Part shown: positions 9,701-15,930 of the stretch, piece after piece | How the letters are laid out: each line of letters opens with the position of its first letter | How positions within the stretch are numbered: the stretch's first letter is position 1 | Assembly (NCBI GenBank): GCA_903844895.1 | Contig: CAIMVM010000198.1 | Coordinates: 1-53,973, forward strand | Origin: an uncultured Pseudomonadota bacterium | GTDB taxonomy: Bacteria > Bdellovibrionota_B > Oligoflexia > Oligoflexales > CAIMVM01 | Direction: 5' to 3' | Length of the DNA stretch: 53,973 nucleotides | Translations under genes and position numbers: made by a program | The notes under the pieces: model-generated | The model's input: only the letters and a program-made list of their open reading frames with translations | The model's database searches: none | What the model was told of the DNA's origin: nothing

Positions 9701-11896
9701 CAGCATCTTAAGGTTGTCACTAGATCTTAAAAAATTGTAATTGTAGTTAAAAATGTTAGGTGAAAGAAACGAATATTCTAGAGCTTTCTTCCTGCATCTG
9801 CTTGCCAAATCTAAATCACCTGCAATGGCCTCCGCTTGATCAGCAACATAATCTAAGACTTTTCCAGTTTCCCAATCTGTTTCTATCTCATTTAATCGAT
9901 TGAGGACTGCTTCTATTATTGTTTTCCAGTGTTCTGCTCTAGAAAAAAATTTTGCCATATTTTTTAAAGATTCAAGGCTAACGGGGTAAGTTTCGAGCAG
10001 CTTATTTAAATGTAGTGCTTTTTGAAGTCCAAGCGCGCTTTCGTTTGAAGCATATATCTGGTTTAATTTTTCATTCGCCCAACCAACTTTTTCTGGGTCA
10101 TCGTATTTAGTCATGAGTGTCACGTAGAGTTCAAGTGACTTGACTTGATCTTCAATTCTGCCCAAAACTTCTTGAGAATTTGCTAGGCTATGTAGATACT
10201 CCGGCCGATCTTGATCGAGACTTGCAGCCAATGATAAGCGTTCCGCGGCGATTTCTGGTGTATCGCAATAGGAAAACCAGATGCCTCCCACCATAGCGTG
10301 AAGTTCCGCCTGTTGTCTCCCAGAGAAACTTGGGTGGGACTCTTCAATAAAGTCGTCAAGCACTCGTATAGCCTCAGAATATTTTTCTGCTTTAACTAAT
10401 CCTGCTGCCAGCGCTTTAACTGCACAAAAAGAATGCCTGTCAAAGCTAAGCGCCTTGAGGGCTGTAGAGCAAGCACCTTCGATATCCATTTTTTTTTGCA
10501 AGATAGCAGTTTTCTCTAAAAGAAGTTTTGAAACTTCAACTTTTCTAGGTTCCCTATTTATAAGGTCTTCTAAGACTATCAGCATATTATCTTCATCGCC
10601 CATTTCTAAAAACAGCTCTTTCTTCTTTCTGAGAAGGCGTCCAGGGTGGCCAGAATATTCCAATGCTCTGTCGTAGCAATGATTGGCTGTAGTTCTATTT
10701 TCAAAGCGCCAGAGGTCACCTAGGTATTCAGAAAAAACCTGGCCTATATAGGGATCTGATTCAGCACCTGGCCATTTTTCTGCAAATACTTTTATTTTTT
10801 TGCTAAGTAGAGAGAGTTTTGTTTCTCGACTAGAAGCCAAGCGTAGGCGAGCGCTTAGCGACTCAAGTTCCGTAGTACATGTACTTACATGACTCATAAG
10901 TGATAGGTACTTATTAGGAGTTCGGGTCATCAGAGCAAAGTAAGAAGCTCTTAATTGTAAGTAATAGTTATTTTCAGATGATTTGATATTGCTTAAGTAT
11001 TCAGCCACAGCAGACCATCTACCTTCAGAGAAATCTAGTTCGAAATTGTGATGGTGCCTTACCTGTTCGCGAATTTTTAGCAGTGACATTGGCATGCGAG
11101 ACAGTTGACTGACTTCAGCAATATTGCTTGATTTAACCACGAGGAGATTATTGTCAGAATCCAACTCTATAATAATATCTTGTTTCTCGGAAGTTTTGTC
11201 TTTCCAAGCTTGCATAAGTTGAACGGCTCGTTTTCTTTCCGTATTTTTCACTTCAATTTTAGAAAAAAGTAGTGCGGAAAATGGGATAAAGACTTCATTT
11301 ATGTTGAAGGAGTGTGGATTTTCATCTGTAAATCCTTCAACTCCTATTGCTGTCCTAATCCACTTCGGAAACTGTAAAATGAAATCAGGAGGAGAATAGC
11401 CAAGGCAGTACAAATCTCTATAACTTAGGTTTATTCCAAAGTTGGAAGGCAATGCTTCGAGCACAAAGCCAAATGTACCCAAAGGAAGATCGTCCGCCAT
11501 GGGAAGTGAGTTGTATCCTCTTTCTTGCGTCTTTGTTGATGGCTGCGTACACAAAACCGAAATGTGAAACTTATTGATATTGGTGGGAGTCACTTTGCAT
11601 TCACTCTTAAAACCAAAGAAACTTGAAACTAACTCAGTTAAGTTTCGTTCTAATCTAGAAAGCTCCAGGCTGACTTCGCCCTGGATTCTACCGTCGCTGA
11701 AGATGATCCATTCTTTAACTGACGCAGCAGGCTCTATTGAGCCAAGGTTGTTGCGTTTCTTTTGCAAAGATCCTGCGTCGTTCTTGTCAGGCTTAAATTT
11801 TAAATAAGAGTCAGAAAACTCGAAGGGAAGCTTGATCAAGTGTTCTGTCAAACCAGAAAAGCTGTTTTCTGTTTTAGATTTAGTATCTGCTGTCAT
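6749..11896 (-). CDS. Giant TPR-repeat protein, function unknown
   Basis: 1715 residues from the ATG at 11896; a TTG at 11917 would add seven residues but neither has a strong ribosome site. No signal peptide or membrane segment is visible, so it is probably cytoplasmic. The N-terminal 350 residues are unrecognised. Residues of about 350-700 are helical repeats of TPR type (for example YDRALEYSGHPGRLLRKK, and segments with AIRVLDDFIEES spacing); further helical repeats follow to about 1250. A Ser/Glu-rich linker (about 1270-1370) leads to a distinct C-terminal domain of about 340 residues. The architecture recalls large TPR proteins of predatory and myxobacterial species. It is divergent from the orphan gene at 12006, with about 110 bases between their starts. 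I assign no function. Confidence 0.85.
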   Translation of the reverse strand: MTADTKSKTENSFSGLTEHLIKLPFEFSDSYLKFKPDKNDAGSLQKKRNNLGSIEPAASVKEWIIFSDGRIQGEVSLELSRLERNLTELVSSFFGFKSECKVTPTNINKFHISVLCTQPSTKTQERGYNSLPMADDLPLGTFGFVLEALPSNFGINLSYRDLYCLGYSPPDFILQFPKWIRTAIGVEGFTDENPHSFNINEVFIPFSALLFSKIEVKNTERKRAVQLMQAWKDKTSEKQDIIIELDSDNNLLVVKSSNIAEVSQLSRMPMSLLKIREQVRHHHNFELDFSEGRWSAVAEYLSNIKSSENNYYLQLRASYFALMTRTPNKYLSLMSHVSTCTTELESLSARLRLASSRETKLSLLSKKIKVFAEKWPGAESDPYIGQVFSEYLGDLWRFENRTTANHCYDRALEYSGHPGRLLRKKKELFLEMGDEDNMLIVLEDLINREPRKVEVSKLLLEKTAILQKKMDIEGACSTALKALSFDRHSFCAVKALAAGLVKAEKYSEAIRVLDDFIEESHPSFSGRQQAELHAMVGGIWFSYCDTPEIAAERLSLAASLDQDRPEYLHSLANSQEVLGRIEDQVKSLELYVTLMTKYDDPEKVGWANEKLNQIYASNESALGLQKALHLNKLLETYPVSLESLKNMAKFFSRAEHWKTIIEAVLNRLNEIETDWETGKVLDYVADQAEAIAGDLDLASRCRKKALEYSFLSPNIFNYNYNFLRSSDNLKMLGNLCMRWVELGFSERMEIVRECIENNYFIESEILDQWAIQATELNHGNYDLIQHRLHTHQRNKNAICTLKLWKTVNEIDVGPLRRKRLFDSITEFLIEERHWDEMKAAFHWFVCNGEDPLQVCFEAIEKLKNRVSDFELLDFLLIVLHSGEIPNLEPYRTEEVLRTNPSHLRLYFGVMAQNALDLQQKSEYIVSAINLPTTYSPTPLEIAIINQLFGAPLASEWYGVHKASRISKIPEFESQIYFYLKYWIPLLLSEEKQFALLLLLDLMSHSIEDLANTFASLDNIITGSESESILTKIAFLADGLDENTIRIYLSKAILDPSQKYTFLLKAVISRNPRKIIDIAIDFLNTGKVFGDQTISFTRFFETLDTLSPSFIWQGVQNVVEAIIHQDMRATEPHLRRMSFFNVRQFAPIRASFHRVIQSTRNCELADVDIIFKYLMEALDDLADDEKTYSFLKIAALDRANRTTSVSLLHRLETFTYQDPIESQMVICEAYSRLQETSACKDLAGRIYSILQTSALQTDLSKEALERLNSYLGIVEPQSKENNSATGADSRLVHTQQVESKSEDVMVGDSDSSKTVGEVGRAALNFQVNENTKILGASPARLEASNDGSIAIGEDLEATSIESRPSISASNWRELARSNLLRPQDLSELWNQKFSNSLDHHVSVQVVAVLTGQIERLKDWHMPVWRNRNSANYPISVGARYPENQLSPSLVGPMAKIFMELNHFLSLVYRERLAVNQITSHMGISLDSFNHSLVPLTWNSPIIVRSGISVVRERFDNRQLSFASLPDLGKNIYFDVKSRQIIFDEGYYHKMPPSHLFHGLLIKFWEIKTKFQIYFLLDPIKELWPIVKLLIDFLSDKKITRDVLAATICNNRELGEFLERIDFKKISFHLKEMGTFRQSDFLKTYFAMQSHLYRISAAETLDIVGLLEYLTGLNLIESEGISLHELFKSSRFFQPLFKFVLQLDASPDSPAAMEIAQ

Positions 11897-12005
11897 TTGC
11901 TTCCATACAACTTGCAAAAATTAAAACCATAATGCTCTATTTTACATGAATTCACCTAATAAGTGTAGATGCCCCTTTTCATTTTTTAAGCCTATAAAGG
12001 ATATA

Positions 12006-13157
12006 ATGGAATATATAGCACCTGGGAGTCTTGGTTTGTTTGATTTTCATATGAACGTTTTGGTCTACAAGAGCCAATGGATAGATCGTTCGCTGCCAAA
12101 GTATATTGGCTTGCGAATGAGTAGTCTCCTAAGTGTTGAACTGGGTCAAATGGACTCATCATCGCAACTTTCTAAGTCGGCTTGCGTTATAGATGTTATT
12201 TATGCTTTTGCAAAAAATGCGAGATGGCACTCTAGTAGATTATTTATAGAGGCTCTCTCGCTTCATATCTACGCGAGATACCAATTTATATGTCCCAAAA
12301 CCATTGAATTAGCCTCAGACCTGTTAGGAAATACTACTACCCTCACTTCAGAAGCAGACCGTTGTTTCTTACTTAACTACCTTTCAGTCTGGTATGATTA
12401 CCCTTTTGCGGAATCTTCCGAGATTATTTGTGGACTTTCTAATGATTGGTATGAGGATTTAAAGAATATCCATAAAACCTCTAACAATAGCGCAGCTTTT
12501 GAGGTGTTGGGCTGGTTTAAAGGCTTACAATCACAACAAAGTCTTTGGCAGGTAGATGAGCAGAAGTTTCAGATGATTTCGTCATCTACTCTCGAGGCTG
12601 GTTTCGTTCCAGGAAGACTTTTTTCAGATTTCTTTGAAGAACTTCAAGATTCGAAGCCAAAAAATTCTCTTTCGGAAAGATTTAAAGACTGTGAGAAACA
12701 TGGCATTGTCTTTAGAGTGGAAGACGAGAGTAAAATCTTTGATTTGTCGATAGATGGGCAACGGTTGACGGCAAGATTTGTAGTGTCTCAAAGTCAAAAT
12801 TTGTCTTTGCAGGAATTTTTGGAGTGGTGTGAGCCGTGGCAAAGATGCTTTTTTCAGACACCGAGTCCTCAAAGAAAACTCATCCTCTCCGGTTTAGTTC
12901 GTTCCGAAAATTTGCCTAAAATTTCGGTACTTGGTGAGTTTATAGCCTGTTTAGAAGATGAGTTTCCCGAGGATTTTTGCCGAAATTACTTGATAAGTGC
13001 TCTCAATGTTCAGGCCTCAAACTGGACGAGAGCTGCTTTACTCGTAGCTGGTAAGCATCTCATAGATCAGGAAATATTGGATGAGACAGCGGCGAGTCTT
13101 CTTGATTTGCCGTCAAATGACATTCAGAGGCTAGCTGCCGACCTACTCTTTACCTAA
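12006..13157 (+). CDS. Orphan cytoplasmic protein, function unknown
   Basis: 383 residues, no signal peptide, membrane segment or catalytic motif that I recognise. It is mostly helical, with several Trp/Cys-rich segments and a C-terminal half that resembles HEAT-like helical pairs. I chose the ATG at 12006 because AAAGG at 11996-12000 is spaced 5 bases from it; the longer ATG at 11946 has no ribosome site and would add a Cys-rich leader. It is transcribed away from the giant TPR gene, and the two may share a regulatory region or act together, but that is only suggested by position. A 10-bp hairpin follows 39 bases after the stop. Confidence 0.7.
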   Translation: MEYIAPGSLGLFDFHMNVLVYKSQWIDRSLPKYIGLRMSSLLSVELGQMDSSSQLSKSACVIDVIYAFAKNARWHSSRLFIEALSLHIYARYQFICPKTIELASDLLGNTTTLTSEADRCFLLNYLSVWYDYPFAESSEIICGLSNDWYEDLKNIHKTSNNSAAFEVLGWFKGLQSQQSLWQVDEQKFQMISSSTLEAGFVPGRLFSDFFEELQDSKPKNSLSERFKDCEKHGIVFRVEDESKIFDLSIDGQRLTARFVVSQSQNLSLQEFLEWCEPWQRCFFQTPSPQRKLILSGLVRSENLPKISVLGEFIACLEDEFPEDFCRNYLISALNVQASNWTRAALLVAGKHLIDQEILDETAASLLDLPSNDIQRLAADLLFT

Positions 13158-13195
13158 TTTTCTTAACGATTTCAGTTAGAACTTTCTTACCGATT

Positions 13196-13218
13196 GAGCC
13201 TAGTTAGCAATTAGGTTC
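13196..13218 (+). terminator. Hairpin between orphan gene and small HTH-like gene
   Basis: Left arm 13196-13205 and right arm 13209-13218 pair over 10 positions (two G-U) around a 3-base loop. There is no clean T-run after it, so it may be a weak terminator or an operator. A second inverted repeat, GTTCAT (13215-13220) with ATGAAC (13230-13235), overlaps its right side just before the next gene. Confidence 0.4.
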
Positions 13219-13250
13219 ATAATTATCTCATGAACATTTGAGGGGACTTC

Positions 13251-13514
13251 ATGTTTCAAGTTGATAGACAGGTATTCATTTCAGCACTCATTGAAATTGG
13301 TCATGATCCGCTTCAGTATGAAGATTTGACTATATCAACAGTCGAAGCTGCACAATTCTTTAATATAGATATGGACTTTTTTGAGTATGCTCTTGAAGAC
13401 GGGTTTATCGGCCAAACTTCAAATGGAGAAGTGTCGCTTTTAGACGCGGCATGGATTCATTACTGCTTCAAGTGCGACGCTGAGATATCACAGAAGCTCT
13501 CCGTCTTGAGTTAG
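13251..13514 (+). CDS. Small protein with possible MerR/excisionase-type helix-turn-helix
   Basis: 87 residues. The middle segment STVEAAQFFNIDMDFFEYAL (about 30-49) followed by EDGFIGQTSNGEV has the spacing of a MerR/excisionase-like winged helix, where the first helix-turn-helix is followed by a short beta wing. This is only a fold guess; no family was recognised. The ATG at 13251 has a GAGGGGA ribosome site about 6 bases upstream. Inverted repeats at 13196-13218 and 13215-13235 precede it and could be autoregulatory sites. It follows the orphan gene at 12006 on the same strand. Confidence 0.6.
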   Translation: MFQVDRQVFISALIEIGHDPLQYEDLTISTVEAAQFFNIDMDFFEYALEDGFIGQTSNGEVSLLDAAWIHYCFKCDAEISQKLSVLS

Positions 13515-13722
13515 GCGCTCGATTGTCTTGTTGATGGTATGGAAATTCGGTCATGAGTCTTAAATTGCTTTTTATGTGGCTTCATTAGAAATTTTTGCCA
13601 GATATCTTTTTTAAGACATCGGTGGAAAACTCAAGACACTTTAATACGCAAATTTCGAGAATCAGATTCGCCTGAATCGGTAACTTACATGGAATCTTTT
13701 TTCACAAAATGAATTCTGAGGA

Positions 13723-14469
13723 CTATGTGGATCCTAGGCGGCATACCACCCACGATTCGAGATTTCCCATTCTGCCTTTGAGGCTCGAATCTCGGTTTGC
13801 GAGAATTTCAAAATTTTGACCTTTAATAGATTCAATGGTTCGTTCTATTATTTTTGCTCGAGTAGTCTCATCGGTAATCAATCCTCCGGACTCCACGTCT
13901 GCCCTATCCGCTTCAAATTGGGGTTTAATTAGCATAAAGAGATAGGTTGTTGGAGAGGCTAAAACCTTGATAGACTCAAGGATAAAGGCAATGGAAGTAA
14001 AGCTGACATCGCATACAATCACATCAAAACAAACATGTGGGGGTTTTTCAAACTTTTTAATGTCGGTTTTTTCAAAGACATGAACTCGCGTATCATTTCT
14101 TAGTTTCCAATGAATTTGATTCGTACCTACATCGACCGCGTAGACCTCTTTTGCCCCATTTTGCAAAGAAAAGTCAGTGAATCCACCAGTAGAGGAACCC
14201 ACATCAAGGATGATTGCAGAATTGAAAATACGAACGAGATCAAGATCTTTAACGATGCCTTCTAGCTTTTCGCCGGCTCGGCTCACGTATTTAGTTGATG
14301 CACCTTTAATACGGAGAATGGAGCTTGCCTTTATTTTGGTGCCAGGCTTGTCTATTTTTTGCTCATCTACGAGGACTTTCCCAGAGATAATTAACGAGGT
14401 AGCTTCTTTAACGTCCAAAGCTAAGGCACGGGCCACAAGTAGGTCTTTTAGTGAGTAATATTCCGCCAT
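13723..14469 (-). CDS. tlyA: TlyA-family rRNA 2'-O-methyltransferase
   Basis: Predicted SAM-dependent ribose methyltransferase acting on rRNA cytidines, 248 residues. An N-terminal S4 RNA-binding domain (LLVARALALDVKEATSLI, then GKVLVDEQKIDKPGTKI) is followed by an FtsJ-like Rossmann domain with the SAM motif ILDVGSSTGGFTD. The K-D-K residues appear in SRAGEKLEG, VCDVSF and LIKPQFE. The ATG at 14469 is chosen over a TTG at 14484; neither has a clear ribosome site. It is divergent from the REC-PilZ gene. TlyA proteins were first described as haemolysins, and that label should not be used here. Confidence 0.9.
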   Translation of the reverse strand: MAEYYSLKDLLVARALALDVKEATSLIISGKVLVDEQKIDKPGTKIKASSILRIKGASTKYVSRAGEKLEGIVKDLDLVRIFNSAIILDVGSSTGGFTDFSLQNGAKEVYAVDVGTNQIHWKLRNDTRVHVFEKTDIKKFEKPPHVCFDVIVCDVSFTSIAFILESIKVLASPTTYLFMLIKPQFEADRADVESGGLITDETTRAKIIERTIESIKGQNFEILANRDSSLKGRMGNLESWVVCRLGST

Positions 14470-14515
14470 TAGGTAACATGCCAATATATTTGGTTAATTT
14501 TTTTCATATTTTGAG

Positions 14516-14542
14516 TAAATGAATTTAATTTCATGCCGATAC
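14516..14542 (+). promoter_or_regulatory. Sigma-28 (FliA)-type promoter for the REC-PilZ gene
   Basis: TAAATGAA (14516-14523), exactly 11 bases, then GCCGATAC (14535-14542). The flagellar sigma-28 consensus is TAAAGTTT-N11-GCCGATAA, so the -10 matches at 7 of 8 positions and the -35 keeps TAAA. The predicted transcript start is about 43 bases before the ATG at 14592. The tlyA gene on the other strand is read from the opposite side. Confidence 0.7.
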
Positions 14543-14591
14543 TTCTCATAGAAGGACTCATTCAAGGGTAATATCAGGGAGTGCGAAGCAG

Positions 14592-15299
14592 ATGTCTATG
14601 TTAAAACTTCTAATGGTCGATGATCGAACAGTGGCTGCAGATTTGGCGCGGGCGGGGTACCGTAAAATGGGTGTCCAGGTAGCCTGCGTTCATGATGTAA
14701 AGTCTTGCTTTGATCAGTTGGTAGAGAAGCATTATGACTTATTGGTTATAAATCTAGACTATACAAAAATTGATCCTGCTAGACTCTTGAAGACTGTTAA
14801 AAGTTCCAAAGAATTCTCGGACCTGCCAGTAGTAGTAACTTCAGTTCAGTCATCGGCTAAGATTAAGGCAAAGGCTCTCGATCTTGGCGCAATTCTCTTT
14901 ATTGAGCAGCCCGTACCTGTCAGCTTCTTTATTGAAAAAATTAAGTCGCTCTTGGATAAGCAGGTACGCACCAACGCGAGGGTGGAAGTATACGGAAAAG
15001 CAACCGTGCTTGCGTCTGGCCACTCGACGGAGTTTGGAATCATTGACATATCAAATACAGGTGTCTTGATTTCTGGTCAGCATTTAGAGGCTGGTGCTCA
15101 AGCATTGGTAACGCTAGAACTCGATGGTCTTAATAAGCCCATTAAAATCAACGGCGAAGTTGTTCGCTCCCTGTCTGGCACTAAAAACGAGGGAACTGCA
15201 CTTAGATTTTCTGAATTTATTGGTGATGGAGAGGAGCGATTGTCAAAGTTTATTGACAAACATAAGATTGAATCTTCTCAAATAAAGTACTATTTCTAG
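14592..15299 (+). CDS. Response regulator with receiver and PilZ (c-di-GMP-binding) domains
   Basis: 235 residues. Receiver domain (1-122): acidic pair Asp10-Asp11 in MVDDR, phospho-acceptor Asp56 in INLDY, Thr83/Ser84. The near-invariant lysine before the cis-proline is replaced by Gln106 in FIEQP, so phosphorylation chemistry may be altered. PilZ domain (about 124-225) with both c-di-GMP motifs: RxxxR as R126-R130 and DxSxxG as DISNTG (152-157). It should therefore bind c-di-GMP and change motility, adhesion or another surface behaviour. Expression is predicted from a sigma-28 promoter at 14516-14542, tying it to flagellar regulation. A second ATG at 14598 is possible. No sensor kinase is adjacent. 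Confidence 0.88.
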   Translation: MSMLKLLMVDDRTVAADLARAGYRKMGVQVACVHDVKSCFDQLVEKHYDLLVINLDYTKIDPARLLKTVKSSKEFSDLPVVVTSVQSSAKIKAKALDLGAILFIEQPVPVSFFIEKIKSLLDKQVRTNARVEVYGKATVLASGHSTEFGIIDISNTGVLISGQHLEAGAQALVTLELDGLNKPIKINGEVVRSLSGTKNEGTALRFSEFIGDGEERLSKFIDKHKIESSQIKYYF

Positions 15300-15930
15300 T
15301 TTTCGGTTCTATGATTATTAACATGAGCCTGTTGTATTCTTGCTCTGTCGTATCGACGTACTAGATACAGGCATGATTCACTTTTTACAAAAGCTGGTTG
15401 AGGATTCAGCAGCCTAAAATTTCTGCGAATTACACTGATTCCTCGGGAATTAATGGCTGTTAGCCCTTCTCGCGTCCTGTCTTTATACTGCATTGCTTGT
15501 TTCATTCTGAGTTTTGCTAAGATTAGCCGCCTAGTAACTCGCCAGAATAAGAGTTTCTGTTTAGAGGAATTGCGTATGACAAAGGCTCATTACGGACGAT
15601 TTTGCTCTATGTATAGGAATTCTAGGTTCCATGCCGCATTGCCAAGCTCAAGATCGTGACAGAAAGTGAAATTACCGGGGGGCATGCATCTTATGGGTTC
15701 ACCCACCTCAAATAGGCTATCTGTAGAACAAAGCTTTAATGAAATGGAAGATTTTCCGGTTTTAAATCTCAAAACATGTAAAAAAAATGCTTGTTAAGGT
15801 GACAGAGTCCATGTCAGAGAAACTGCGATTTGAAACTTAAGTGAAAAGAGCATGCCAGCTTGCGGTTCCTTGTCTCCTCATCGATGCAAGTTACCTTGTA
15901 TCAGATGGAGATCGTCAAAAGTTTTCTAGA
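15300..15930. other. 631-base gene-free spacer between convergent genes
   Basis: No intact gene. An open frame at 15453-15659 is Cys/Ser-rich and lacks a ribosome site. Immediately beyond its stop, in the same frame, is a segment resembling the N-terminal part of a formylglycine-generating-enzyme (sulfatase-modifying factor) domain, described separately. The rest shows no recognisable signal. Confidence 0.5.
15660..15839 (+). pseudogene. Decayed fragment of a formylglycine-generating-enzyme (SUMF1/FGE) domain
   Basis: The frame starting just after a TGA at 15657-15659 reads QKVKLPGGMHLMGSPTSNR, then within about 10 residues NEMEDFPVLNLKTC, and ends at TAA 15837-15839. The pattern PGGxFxMGSPxxNR...NExE-PVxxVxLxxF is the standard opening of FGE-sulfatase domains. 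The rest of the roughly 250-residue domain, including the C-terminal catalytic part, is missing and there is no start codon with a ribosome site. I read it as the remnant of a lost gene; chance similarity is possible because the match is short. Confidence 0.4.

Noticed and set aside
15453-15659. 68-codon frame before the FGE remnant as a gene
   Set aside because: No ribosome site; Cys/Ser/Arg-rich with no domain. It could be decayed upstream sequence of the remnant, but nothing supports that.
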